Below, piece by piece: positions 19,859 through 28,371 of a stretch of DNA of 29,716 nt. Position 1 is the first letter of the stretch, and every line of letters begins with the position of its first letter. The position numbers and the translations under genes were made by a program. This stretch comes from a virus, in the IMG/VR virus record IMGVR_UViG_3300031774_000095, positions 1 through 29,716 of that record; one strand, given 5' to 3'. The notes below the pieces were generated by a model. It searched no databases and was not told where the DNA came from. It saw only the letters and a list, made by a program, of their open reading frames with translations.

Positions 19859-19892
19859 CCTGTTTTCTGATTGGTGTTTGACTGTTTTCGGT
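19859..19892 (+). promoter_or_regulatory. operator pair before the terminase genes
   Basis: CCTGTTTTCTGA (19859-19870) and ACTGTTTTCGGT (19881-19892), centres 22 bp apart, in the 130-base gap before the small terminase gene. TTGACT (19878-19883) overlaps the second site and would serve as a -35, but the expected -10 (TACCCC near 19901) is poor. Same consensus as the other five sites, which suggests repressor control of entry into late genes. Confidence 0.6.
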
Positions 19893-19965
19893 CCATCGCC
19901 TACCCCCCCAGATCAGAAGTCCCGCTCGAGCTTTGTCAGCTTTCCGGGCCTTTCTCTGATTTGCA

Positions 19966-20319
19966 GTGAGAAAACAGCGGAGCGCGATCATCGCCAACGA
20001 GCAGAACCTTAAGCCTTGGCCCAAAGGCGTCTCGGGGAATCCGAAGGGCCGTCCGAAGCGCAAGAGCTTCGAGACTCTGGTCGAGGAAGAACTCGATCGG
20101 CAGGTCCCTGGTGCCTCGTCGATGATCGGTCGAGAAGCGCTCGCAAGGCTCTTCGTCTCCCAGCTGCTCAGCAAGCGCAACAAAGAAGCCTTCTCCCACT
20201 ACATCAAGAGGGCCTGGCCCGAGGTATCTCGCCACGAGATCAGCGCCGACGTGGAGATGAATGCGGAAATCGAAGTTGCAGCCGACGAGCTTCGCAGGCT
20301 CCTGGAGCGGGCTGAATGA
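19966..20319 (+). CDS. terS: small terminase subunit, DUF5681-type N-terminus
   Basis: 117 residues from a GTG. The segment LKPWPKGVSGNPKGRPKRKS near 15-34 is the GxSGNPxGRPK signature of DUF5681-type phage packaging proteins, a DNA-binding arm. The C-terminal part is helical (oligomerisation). It lies directly in front of, and overlaps by four bases (ATGA), the large terminase, which supports the DNA-recognition role in packaging. No better start codon exists upstream. Confidence 0.78.
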   Translation: MRKQRSAIIANEQNLKPWPKGVSGNPKGRPKRKSFETLVEEELDRQVPGASSMIGREALARLFVSQLLSKRNKEAFSHYIKRAWPEVSRHEISADVEMNAEIEVAADELRRLLERAE

Positions 20320-21587
20320 CGCAATCCAGGATCGAGAATCCTCGACTGCGAGAAGGGCTGCATCAGGCTTCGTCTGCGGTCCAGGCTCGAGCGCTCTACG
20401 ACTGGGGCCTCTGGGCAAGGCCAAACCAGCTCGAGCCCTCTGGCGATTATCGATACTGGCTTGTGCTTGCTGGTCGAGGCTACGGCAAGACTCGAGCAGG
20501 AGTCGAGTGGGTCCGGGCTCAGATCGAGAGTGGCAAGGCCTCTCGAGCGGTAGCGGTGGCTCCTACCGCGGCCGACTGCCGCGACACCTTGACCGAAGGT
20601 CCCTCAGGCTTCTTGCAGTGCTGCCCTCCGTGGAATCGACCCACCTACGAGCCGAGCAAGAGGCGTCTCACCTGGCCGAATGGTGCCACCTGCACGCTGT
20701 ACTCGGCCGAGGAAAGTGACCGCCTGCGAGGCGTCAACTGCGACCTCTTGCTCGCAGACGAGCTGGCTGCCTGGTCGAAGCCTGAGACCTGGGACATGGC
20801 GATGTTTGCTCTGCGCCTGGGGGACAACCCTCGAGCGATGATTACGACCACGCCACGGCCGACGAGGCTGATCCGGGAGCTGCTCGAGCACCGCGATGCG
20901 GTGGTCACTCGAGGCTCGACCTACGAGAACAAATCGAACCTGGCACCTCAGTTTCTCGAGGAGATCGTGCGCAGGTACGAAGGGACCAGGCTCGGGCGGC
21001 AGGAGATCTATGCGGAGGTCCTCGAGGACGTTGATGGCGCGATTCTGACTCGAGAGATGCTCGAGGCAGCGCGGGTCGAGAAGGTCCTCGAGCCTGGCCG
21101 AACCGTGGTGGGGGTCGACCCGGCTGTCACCTCGGGCGAATACGCCGACCGCACGGGGATCGTGGTGGCCTGCCTCGATGCTTCAGGAGAGCTCTATGCG
21201 ATGGCCGACCGCTCGTGCCAGCTCGGGCCTGCAGGCTGGGCTCGCAGGGTCGTCGATGTCTTCCACGAGTTCGAAGCCGACCTGATCGTCGCGGAGAAGA
21301 ACCAGGGCGGGTTGATGGTCGAACACACCATTCGCTCGGTCGAGACCGACGTTCCGATCTCCCTGGTCACTGCCACCAAGGGGAAGCACGTCCGGGCTGA
21401 GCCGATCCTCTCGATGTTCGAGCAAGGTCGTGCTCACACGCTCCCAGGACTCGAGACGCTCGAGGAGCAGCTCGGGCGGTTCACGCCTGAGGGATACGAG
21501 GGAGACGACTCGCCGGATAGCGCCGACGCCTTCGTCTGGGCGGCAACGGAACTCACGACGGACAAGGGGGCGCAGATCTTCTTATGA
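20316..21587 (+). CDS. terL: large terminase subunit (packaging ATPase and nuclease)
   Basis: 423 residues. Walker A GRGYGKT at 53-59, Walker B LLLADE at 144-149, a motif III-like ITTTPRP near 176-182, and a nuclease domain whose first acidic strand is VVGVDPA (Asp268) with later acidic residues in LIVAEKNQGG and SPDSADAFVW. This is the motor that packs DNA into the prohead and cuts it. Length is typical. The gene holds 14 copies of CTCGAG. The stop overlaps the portal ATG (ATGA). Confidence 0.93.
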   Translation: MTQSRIENPRLREGLHQASSAVQARALYDWGLWARPNQLEPSGDYRYWLVLAGRGYGKTRAGVEWVRAQIESGKASRAVAVAPTAADCRDTLTEGPSGFLQCCPPWNRPTYEPSKRRLTWPNGATCTLYSAEESDRLRGVNCDLLLADELAAWSKPETWDMAMFALRLGDNPRAMITTTPRPTRLIRELLEHRDAVVTRGSTYENKSNLAPQFLEEIVRRYEGTRLGRQEIYAEVLEDVDGAILTREMLEAARVEKVLEPGRTVVGVDPAVTSGEYADRTGIVVACLDASGELYAMADRSCQLGPAGWARRVVDVFHEFEADLIVAEKNQGGLMVEHTIRSVETDVPISLVTATKGKHVRAEPILSMFEQGRAHTLPGLETLEEQLGRFTPEGYEGDDSPDSADAFVWAATELTTDKGAQIFL

Positions 21588-23986
21588 GCATCTTCTCGAG
21601 GAGAAGCGCCGAAGTCGCTCAGCCGCTCGGTGGGACCGTTTTGTCCCTGTCCAGGCTACTTGGGCACCAGGCCTATGACACGGACCCGATACGGACTGAT
21701 GCAGACGCTCTGAAGGCCTATTCAGGCTGGGTCTATGCCTGTGTTTCGACGATCAGCCAGGACGTTCGAAGTTCCACATGGAACGTTTGGCAGAAGGCTG
21801 GTACCGGTCGAGAGGACTGGAAGGCGCTCGAGGAAGGTCAGGTCCCTGATGTTCTAGCTAGACCGAACTCATCCCAAACCTTCGCGGACCTTCTCGAGCT
21901 GACCCAGGTCCATCTCGACCTGGCTGGTCGAGCCTTCTGGCACCTAGTGACCGCAGGTCCTGGCGGTCGAGTGGTCGGCATCCAGCCTTTGAATCCCGAT
22001 TGGGTCTCGAAGGCGGTCTACAACGACGCCAGAACCCAGCTCACAGGCTGGGAGATCGCGGTTGGAGGTTCTGGCCGAAGGACGCTGCCTGCTGAAGACG
22101 TGATCCTCTTTCGCTATCCCGACCCTGTCGATCCCGTGGGCGGGATGTCCCCCATTCGAGCCGTCGCCATGTCAGCCGACATGGACACCTATTCCCGAGC
22201 CTACGCCGCAAGCCACCTGCGGAACCACGCGCAGCCCACAGGCATCCTGACCACCGAGTCAGAGCTGACTCGAGACCAGGCCTCGACGCTCGCAGAAGCG
22301 TGGAAGGACTCGCACCAGGGCACCAACAACATCCAGGTCCTCGGCAAGGGTGCGCAGTATCAGCCTCTCAGCTCGACTATTCGAGACCTTGCCTACCTCG
22401 AGCTGAGCCGAGTAAGTCGAGACCAGATCCTCGCCGCGTACCACGTTCCTGCCTCGAAGCTCGGCCTGGTCGAGGACTCGAGTCGAGCCAACGGGGAGGA
22501 GAGCGACAGGACCTACTCGGCCCTCTGCTTGGGGCCTCGACTGAGGCGCTACCACGAACCAATTACGCAGCGAGTTCTTCCCAGGCTTGGGCTCGACTCG
22601 AGCCGGTTTTGCTTCGAGTTCGACCCGGTCGAGGTAGCCGACAAGACCTTCGAGCGCGATGCAGCACAGGCTGCCTTTCAGGCAGGCGCGATTACACTCG
22701 ACGAGTATCGCGACCGGATCGGATTCGGGCCTGACCCGAACGGCCGCGGGGCAGTCTACTTCGTGCCGCTCGGATTCTCGGTGGTCGAAGAGCCTGACTC
22801 GAGCAGCCTGGCAGTCTCGAGCGATAGTCTCGAGGAGGACTCGGCGGTACTGCAAGACGCTGCTCGAGGAGAAGCAGGTCTCGGCGATAGCGTCGCGCCT
22901 GATCTGGTCCTGAATGGAGCACAGGTCGCCTCACTCGTCTCTGTAGTCGAGGCGATGATGGCAGGCACCCTCCCCTACCCGAGTGCTCTCGAAATCGTCC
23001 AGAGCGCCTTCGGTATGTCAGAGGAGAAGGCCAGGCGAATCCTCGGCCCCGAAACGAACGCCGGAATCAACGAGCCTCAAGCGGTCTCCGAGGCTGTGGA
23101 TCGAGCGATGCGAAGCCTCGAGCTAGACGACCGGGAACTCGAAGACCCGAGCGAAGAGCGAATCGAGATCGCTGCGCTGCGCTTCCTCTCGTCCCAGGGC
23201 GAAGCCGAGCGCCGCATGAAGGGGCGTCTCCGAGCGTTCTTCTCCCGGATGCAGAAGGCAGTTCTTGCTGAGCTGAAGTCGAGCCCCCCTCGAGCAGCCT
23301 CACCGGCCGAGACTCGTGCTCCGATGCCCTCGCTCGAGGATGTCTTGCTTGAGTTCGACGAGGACTTGAAAGCTATTCTCTTCGAGGAGTCTTTCAGCAC
23401 CTTCGGCGAAGGCTTCGAGTCTTTCAGCCAAGAGCTTGCCTCGACGATCTCCCCTGATCTCCACGTCGACTTCAACCTGGTCTCTGACGAAGTCATCGAG
23501 TGGGCTGCTCGAGAGTCAGCGAAGAAGGTCAAGGGGATCACAGCCGAGACGCTTGGCACGGTGCAAGAGATCGTCTCTTCCTCTCTTGCAGAAGGCGATT
23601 CGATCGACGGGATTGCCGACAAGCTGCGCGCCAAGTTCGACGAGTACAAAGGCGTCCGCGCCGAAACGATCGCTCGAACCGAGACAGCGAATGCCTACAA
23701 CGCCGGGAAGTTCGAGAACGCTCGTGCCTTCGATGAAGCCAATGACGACTTGGTAGTGACAAAGACCTGGGTCCCAACCCAGGACGACCGGACTCGAGAC
23801 GCCCATCGCTCGGGCGCGATCAAGAATTCGTCCGGACAAACTGCGCGAACGCTTCCGATCAACGAAGCCTTCTATGTCGGGGGTGAGCCCATGCAGCGCC
23901 CTCTCGACGATAACGACGGACGGACCAGCGCGGGGAACGTGATTCGCTGCCGGTGCGTTCTCATCAACGACGTGAGGGATGTCTGA
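21584..23986 (+). CDS. portal protein fused to a Mu F-like head morphogenesis domain
   Basis: 800 residues in one uninterrupted frame. Residues 1 to about 420 are an HK97-type portal (YSGWVYACVSTISQDV near the start, then LEEVQ-type helices). After a low-complexity acidic linker, the C-terminal 200 residues (IARTETANAYNAGKFENAR, then TWVPTQDDRTRDAH and NVIRCRCVL) form the SPP1 gp7 / Mu F domain that usually is a separate gene. The fusion places the morphogenesis protein on every portal subunit. The stop overlaps the protease ATG by one base (TGATG). Confidence 0.9.
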   Translation: MSIFSRRSAEVAQPLGGTVLSLSRLLGHQAYDTDPIRTDADALKAYSGWVYACVSTISQDVRSSTWNVWQKAGTGREDWKALEEGQVPDVLARPNSSQTFADLLELTQVHLDLAGRAFWHLVTAGPGGRVVGIQPLNPDWVSKAVYNDARTQLTGWEIAVGGSGRRTLPAEDVILFRYPDPVDPVGGMSPIRAVAMSADMDTYSRAYAASHLRNHAQPTGILTTESELTRDQASTLAEAWKDSHQGTNNIQVLGKGAQYQPLSSTIRDLAYLELSRVSRDQILAAYHVPASKLGLVEDSSRANGEESDRTYSALCLGPRLRRYHEPITQRVLPRLGLDSSRFCFEFDPVEVADKTFERDAAQAAFQAGAITLDEYRDRIGFGPDPNGRGAVYFVPLGFSVVEEPDSSSLAVSSDSLEEDSAVLQDAARGEAGLGDSVAPDLVLNGAQVASLVSVVEAMMAGTLPYPSALEIVQSAFGMSEEKARRILGPETNAGINEPQAVSEAVDRAMRSLELDDRELEDPSEERIEIAALRFLSSQGEAERRMKGRLRAFFSRMQKAVLAELKSSPPRAASPAETRAPMPSLEDVLLEFDEDLKAILFEESFSTFGEGFESFSQELASTISPDLHVDFNLVSDEVIEWAARESAKKVKGITAETLGTVQEIVSSSLAEGDSIDGIADKLRAKFDEYKGVRAETIARTETANAYNAGKFENARAFDEANDDLVVTKTWVPTQDDRTRDAHRSGAIKNSSGQTARTLPINEAFYVGGEPMQRPLDDNDGRTSAGNVIRCRCVLINDVRDV

Positions 23987-24585
23987 TGAACCTGAACGCT
24001 TCCGCTCGAGCACTCGAGGAAGAAGGCTCGATGAGCTGGTTCCGAGCCAGCACCAACGATCTCGACCGCCACGGAACCATCGTCGAACCGAGAGGAATCG
24101 ACACGACGAACTTCCGAACAAACCCGGTGTTCATGTGGGGACACGACGCCTATGGCGACGGGTCTCCTCCGGATCTGGAGAATGTACTCGGTCGGGTCGT
24201 CGACTACCGCACGAGCGATGAAGCCTTCGACATCGGCGTCGAGTGGGCTGAGCACGACCGCGCTGTGATGGCGCGCGACCTGGTACGAGCTGGCTTCTTG
24301 AGTGCCGTCTCCGTCGGCTTCATTCCCGATGCGGACGGGATGACCACGCGCAGCGTCGATGGCTCGGAGGTTCCCGTCTATCAGCGCACGGAGCTGGTCG
24401 AAGTCAGCCTCGTGCCTGTCCCTTCCAACCCGAACGCGGTCGCTCTGATGCGCTCGCTTCGGATGCCCGTTTTCTCGAACCCCTCTCCGTCCCTCGAGGA
24501 CGCAGATTCCGAGGGCCTCCGGGACGCAACTAGGACCCTGCTTGAGCTGGAACGAATCCGGCTTGCCCTGCGGTCCACTTCATAG
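23986..24585 (+). CDS. prohead protease (HK97 S78 family)
   Basis: 199 residues from the ATG at 23986, which overlaps the portal stop. An upstream start at 23953 would lie in the portal gene. The S78 pattern is clear: WFRASTNDLDRHGTIV, then VFMWGHD with His53, a LSAVSVGF block with catalytic Ser109, and ELVEVSLVPVPSNPNA. It trims the scaffold part of the capsid precursor during maturation. Located between portal and major capsid as in HK97. Confidence 0.9.
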   Translation: MNLNASARALEEEGSMSWFRASTNDLDRHGTIVEPRGIDTTNFRTNPVFMWGHDAYGDGSPPDLENVLGRVVDYRTSDEAFDIGVEWAEHDRAVMARDLVRAGFLSAVSVGFIPDADGMTTRSVDGSEVPVYQRTELVEVSLVPVPSNPNAVALMRSLRMPVFSNPSPSLEDADSEGLRDATRTLLELERIRLALRSTS

Positions 24586-24596
24586 GAGGTTCCATC

Positions 24597-25847
24597 ATGG
24601 AACTCGCAACAGCAGTCGAGGAGCTGAAGGACGAAGTCCGACAGTTCGCCGACGAGACGGTGAAGCCGATTCAGGAAAGGCTCGCGTCGCTCGAAGAGCG
24701 CGACTCGGCCCCTACCGATGACTCGGTCACCGATATGGAGAAGAGGCTCATCGACAGCGAGCAGAAGCTCGCCGAGATGGGCGAGGTCATCCGACTTGTG
24801 CAGGTCAACGGCGGCATGTTGCCCGCGGCCGAAATGAAGGCGGAAGACCCCTACAAGAACCAGCTCGTGCCTCGCGTCGATGAGATGCGGAGCACCTGGG
24901 CCGAGAAGCGGACGATCGACACCGCCCTCTTCTCGTCCGACGCCGGGAAGCTCTCGACCGATACGGCCGACAGCTTCATCGACTTCTTCGTCAACGAGCA
25001 GACGACGCTCGGTCGTTGCCAGATTCGCCGCATGGCGGGTCCGCGTGGCACGATCGATCGCCTGAACTTCGCGACCGAGAAGATCCGACTGGCGACGGAG
25101 GCGACGGCCCAGGCCGTGTCCGATTCGGTCACGATCAGCCGCCGCAACCTCACCACGAACGAAATCGTCTGGACGGAGGACGTCTCGTTGTCCTTCCTCG
25201 AGGACAACATCGCCCGTGGCAACGTCGAGTCGGTCATTGCTGGCAAGCTCGGTCTGGCCTTTGGGACGGACATGAACTCGCTGGCCTGGCGAGGCGATAC
25301 AGCTGAAGCGAACACGACCTTCCTGGGCGTGGACGATGGCTGGAATCACCTCATGGAAGCCGACAGCGACGTGATCGATGTCGACCTCTCGGGGAACAGC
25401 TCGGGAAGCATCTGCAAAGACAACTTCCGCACCGTGCTGAAGAACCTGCCCAACAAGTACCGGACGATCGGGGACCTCACGTTCTTCTGTCCTCCGGGCT
25501 TCGCGCAGGAGTACGCAGACGAGTATGCGGATCGCGCCACCGCTGGCGGTGATGCGGTACTCGTCGGCGGCTTCCCGAACCTTCGCTACTTCGGGATTCC
25601 GATCATCCCCGAGTCGGCGATGGTGACGAAGTCGGGCGACACGGGCGCAGCCGCGCTCGGGTCGAAGCTGCTCCTCACGCCGGTGTCGAACCTCGTGTTC
25701 GGCATCCAGCGCGACCTCACGGTCGATGCGGAGTGGAACCCGCGCAAGCGCGTCGTCGAGTACACGCTCAGCGCGCGGCTCGATCAGGAGTACGCGTTCG
25801 GTGGTGTGATGGTTCTCGGAAACCAGATCGACAGCAGCGTTCTGTAG
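24597..25847 (+). CDS. major capsid protein, HK97 fold
   Basis: 416 residues with a perfect ribosome-binding site (AGGAGG). Residues 1-75 form a coiled coil (VEELKDEVRQFADETVKPI, EKRLIDSEQKLAEMGEVI), the delta/scaffold domain removed by the protease. From about 130 to the end the HK97 fold follows (RRMAGPRGTIDRLNFAT, later a KRVVEYTLSARLDQEYAFGGVM strand near the C-terminus). CTCGAG occurs once here against 14 times in terL. A hairpin lies 109 bases after the stop. Confidence 0.92.
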   Translation: MELATAVEELKDEVRQFADETVKPIQERLASLEERDSAPTDDSVTDMEKRLIDSEQKLAEMGEVIRLVQVNGGMLPAAEMKAEDPYKNQLVPRVDEMRSTWAEKRTIDTALFSSDAGKLSTDTADSFIDFFVNEQTTLGRCQIRRMAGPRGTIDRLNFATEKIRLATEATAQAVSDSVTISRRNLTTNEIVWTEDVSLSFLEDNIARGNVESVIAGKLGLAFGTDMNSLAWRGDTAEANTTFLGVDDGWNHLMEADSDVIDVDLSGNSSGSICKDNFRTVLKNLPNKYRTIGDLTFFCPPGFAQEYADEYADRATAGGDAVLVGGFPNLRYFGIPIIPESAMVTKSGDTGAAALGSKLLLTPVSNLVFGIQRDLTVDAEWNPRKRVVEYTLSARLDQEYAFGGVMVLGNQIDSSVL

Positions 25848-25955
25848 GTGATGGGAACTAGCGTGCAAAAGACTCGAGCTGAGAAGCAAGAGCCTCGGTC
25901 CCAATGCTGCCTGGGGGAGAGGTGTGTTTGTGCGCTTGTACCTGTCGGTCGATGT

Positions 25956-25991
25956 CCCCTCGTGAGTTCGGGTGGTTCCTCTCACGAGGGG
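25956..25991 (+). terminator. strong hairpin after the capsid gene
   Basis: CCCCTCGTGAG (25956-25966) pairs perfectly with CTCACGAGGGG (25981-25991), an 11-bp stem with a 14-base loop. There is no good T tract after it, so it may be a transcript-stabilising end, a partial terminator or an attenuator that sets a high capsid level relative to the tail genes, all common at this position. The 200-base gap 25848-26047 holds nothing else I can support. Confidence 0.65.
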
Positions 25992-26047
25992 GCGTCGGCC
26001 TTTCCCGTCAGACTGACTTCGCTTCGGCGGTCGAAGGTGCGTGAAAG

Positions 26048-27220
26048 ATGAGCCTCACTCGAGTCGATCAGCTCGCAGCACATCTCGGCCTTTCGTCGCC
26101 CCCCGTTCGTGCCCAGGCGACGCTCGACATTGCCGAGGCGATGGTCGCGTCCTACCTCTCGATCGAGTTCAATCAGCGCGGGGATGCGCTGCAAGAGCAC
26201 ACGGTCAGCCAGCGGATCACGCCTGTGCGTGATCGACTGACGCTCGAGGTCGGGGGCGGTCCGGTCACAGGCATCGAGTCGATCTGGTTCGACAGCGAAA
26301 CCGAATACGTCTACAACCCAGACTTCTCGGGCTGGGTCGTTAGCGGTCGCAACGAAGACGGCACGGCGTACACCTTCAAGGCGGGGACGGAGTACCTCGT
26401 CACCTACCGAACCGGGTGGAGTGCTGGAGCTTCCGCATACAACTGGCAGTGGTATCGCAACTCGAGCGGGAGCTTCTCAGACCTCGACCGGCTCGGCTGG
26501 ACTTTCCTAACCGGCGATCAGACCGCAACGAACGCAGACGGCGACCCGATCTTCGGAGCGTCTTCCACCGCACCTGATCGCATGATCTACGAGCTTGGCG
26601 TCGTCGCTGGCGATGACCTCAAGAGCCCGACGATCGCCCTCGACGGCAGAGCGTTCCCGTTCGTTGTCGTGCGCTCCAACCTCTCGCGCGCATCGACTAC
26701 CGGGAATGCCGTCCTAGAAATGGGTTGGAAAGACGGGGACGGGCGTGACTATTACACGGGGAAGAAACGCTCCCATCGCGGCAGGAATCAAACGCCCGAC
26801 CAAATCGTCGAGCGAAGCGTTTCAGGCGGACACAACAACTACCGCACAGACGTGATCGATATGGGCTTCCTCGCCGCCGGGCTGCTCGACGAGCAGCTCG
26901 AATCCCAGAACCGCGCCTGGATCGACGCCACGGTCACCGAGATCTCGATCAGGCTTTGGGCAGGAGGCGCGGACGCTCCCAACGGCGCGAAGTTCGACCT
27001 CGACTACATCAAGATCTGCGACGGCCTCGCGCGAATGCCGGAGCCTGTCCTGACGGCGGTTCTGGAGACGGCTCGCCACATCAGCGAAGGCGGCGGGTCG
27101 GGCGTCCAGGCGAAGTCGATCGGCGACTTCTCGCAGACGATGGGACCAGGCGAAGCGTCCGCAGCGATCCCGCCTTCTGCGCGAATGATGCTCGAGCCGT
27201 ACCGGAGGCCAAGCTGGTGA
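26048..27220 (+). CDS. head-tail connector (gp6-like) with a large inserted beta domain
   Basis: 390 residues. The N-terminal 60 (RVDQLAAHLGLSS then VRAQATLDIAEAMVASYLSIEF) and the C-terminal helix (PEPVLTAVLETARHISEG) match the helical HK97 gp6 connector that usually is 90-110 residues, here split by about 200 residues of insert. The insert is beta-rich, with strands like FPFVVVRSNLSRAS, AVLEMGWKDGDGRDYY and GAKFDLDYIKICD, the last resembling the closing strand of carbohydrate-binding or concanavalin-like sandwiches. Placement after the capsid gene supports the connector call; the insert's role is unknown. Confidence 0.72.
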   Translation: MSLTRVDQLAAHLGLSSPPVRAQATLDIAEAMVASYLSIEFNQRGDALQEHTVSQRITPVRDRLTLEVGGGPVTGIESIWFDSETEYVYNPDFSGWVVSGRNEDGTAYTFKAGTEYLVTYRTGWSAGASAYNWQWYRNSSGSFSDLDRLGWTFLTGDQTATNADGDPIFGASSTAPDRMIYELGVVAGDDLKSPTIALDGRAFPFVVVRSNLSRASTTGNAVLEMGWKDGDGRDYYTGKKRSHRGRNQTPDQIVERSVSGGHNNYRTDVIDMGFLAAGLLDEQLESQNRAWIDATVTEISIRLWAGGADAPNGAKFDLDYIKICDGLARMPEPVLTAVLETARHISEGGGSGVQAKSIGDFSQTMGPGEASAAIPPSARMMLEPYRRPSW

Positions 27221-27546
27221 ACTTCGACCTCTTCAACAAGACCGCGGACATGATGCGCCCCGTCGCCGATTACGACGACATGGGCGGCGTCATCTATAAC
27301 CTCGTGAACTTCAGCGGCACGACGCACTGCCGCATCTCTCCTGGCGTGCCGAGTGAGATCTCGAGCGGTCCGACCGAATACGCCGAGGCGACGACGATGG
27401 TCTACGTCCTACCTGGGCTGACGTATCAGCGGGACGACGAAGTCCATCACGGCGCTGCGGTCTACAAGGTGCTCGGCGTCATCGTTCCCAGCGTGCCTGA
27501 CTACTACACGAAGCTCGTGTGCAAGGAGACGAGCAGTGGCGTCTAA
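27217..27546 (+). CDS. head closure / head-tail joining protein
   Basis: 109 residues from a GTG at 27217 that overlaps the connector stop (GTGA). Starts VNFDLFNKTADMMRPV and is mainly beta, with WVYVLPGL-like and VYKVLGVIVPS strands, consistent with the SPP1 gp16 / HK97 gp7 stopper family by size and position, though no strict motif exists. Lies between connector and the gp10-like gene in the canonical order. Confidence 0.62.
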   Translation: MNFDLFNKTADMMRPVADYDDMGGVIYNLVNFSGTTHCRISPGVPSEISSGPTEYAEATTMVYVLPGLTYQRDDEVHHGAAVYKVLGVIVPSVPDYYTKLVCKETSSGV

Positions 27547-27952
27547 AGTCAACGTGGATTGGAACGGCAAGGAAGCGCTCTTGAAGGCTTCTGAGCGACT
27601 GAATGCGAACGCCGAAGTCGCGGCGATGTTCCTCGAGGGGAAAGTCATTCGGTCTCTATCGAAGGGGCAGCCAGCAAAGAGAGTCGGGAAGCGCCTGGTC
27701 GGCCAGAGTCCTTCGAAGCCAGGGCAACCCCCGAGACTTCTCCACGGCAATCTTCGCAACTCGATCTATCACCGCGTCGTGCGAGGACGGCGGTCGCTTG
27801 TTATCGCGATTGGTGCGAATACGCCTTACGCAAGAGCGCTCGAGTTCGGGTACCCGAAGGGCAACCTCGAGGAGCGTCCCTACCTGCGCCCGGCAATTCG
27901 CAAGAACCGCGAGAAGGCAATCCAGAAGCTCGCTCGGGGGCTGTTCAAGTGA
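27536..27952 (+). CDS. HK97 gp10-like tail completion protein
   Basis: 138 residues from a GTG at 27536 with AAGGAG eight bases upstream. The pattern is typical for the gp10 family: N-terminal helix VDWNGKEALLKASERL, a basic KGQPAKRVGKR, SPSKPGQPP, LLHGNLRNSIYHRV and the C-terminal ARALEFGYPKGNLEERPYLRPAI, in which the FG...RPYLRPA segment is the family hallmark. It connects head and tail. Overlaps the next gene by four bases (GTGA). Confidence 0.85.
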   Translation: MASKVNVDWNGKEALLKASERLNANAEVAAMFLEGKVIRSLSKGQPAKRVGKRLVGQSPSKPGQPPRLLHGNLRNSIYHRVVRGRRSLVIAIGANTPYARALEFGYPKGNLEERPYLRPAIRKNREKAIQKLARGLFK

Positions 27953-28353
27953 TCGACCTGACCCGCTCGCTCGTCGACTATCTGCGCGGCGATCCGATCC
28001 TCGCGACGAAGCTCGGAGCCTTTCGCGGATACCCCTCAGTGTTCGGCGTCTCTCCGATCCCTGAACCCGCGACGACCCCGTTCATCGTGACGCAGTCGGT
28101 CGCAGACACAACGCTCGACAAGAAGAGCGGCGTGATGCGCGAGATCGAGCAGGACATCGGGATCTACGACGACGAAGACGGAAGCGTCGCAGACATCGAG
28201 TCGATCGCGGAGTACGTCCGCGAGAAGATGCGCGGCAGCTTCTCCGTTCCCGACTGGACGATCAGCACCGTCCACGTCAGCGGACCCACTATTTCGGACG
28301 TGGAAGATCTCCACGGTCGAACCCTATCCGCGAGGATCATCCTCGATCGGTAA
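27949..28353 (+). CDS. tail terminator / completion protein (DUF3168-like)
   Basis: 134 residues from the GTG at 27949. Starts with helix SLVDYLRGDPILATKLG, then a VFGVSPIPEPATTPFIVTQSV block and late strands ISTVHVSGP and RIILDR, the layout of small phage tail-terminator proteins. Position before the tail tube gene agrees. The call rests on pattern and order, not on a strict motif. Confidence 0.72.
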   Translation: MIDLTRSLVDYLRGDPILATKLGAFRGYPSVFGVSPIPEPATTPFIVTQSVADTTLDKKSGVMREIEQDIGIYDDEDGSVADIESIAEYVREKMRGSFSVPDWTISTVHVSGPTISDVEDLHGRTLSARIILDR

Positions 28354-28371
28354 CAGCAGGAGGAAGGCCAA

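Noticed and set aside
18358-19896. 512-residue open frame on the minus strand opposite the methyltransferase
   Set aside because: The plus strand carries all C5-methyltransferase motifs; the minus frame shows Arg/Leu/Glu/Val-rich shadow composition typical of GC-rich antisense frames and no motif.
24381-25985. 534-residue open frame on the minus strand opposite the capsid gene
   Set aside because: The capsid gene has a perfect ribosome-binding site and HK97 pattern; the minus frame is His/Arg-rich shadow sequence.
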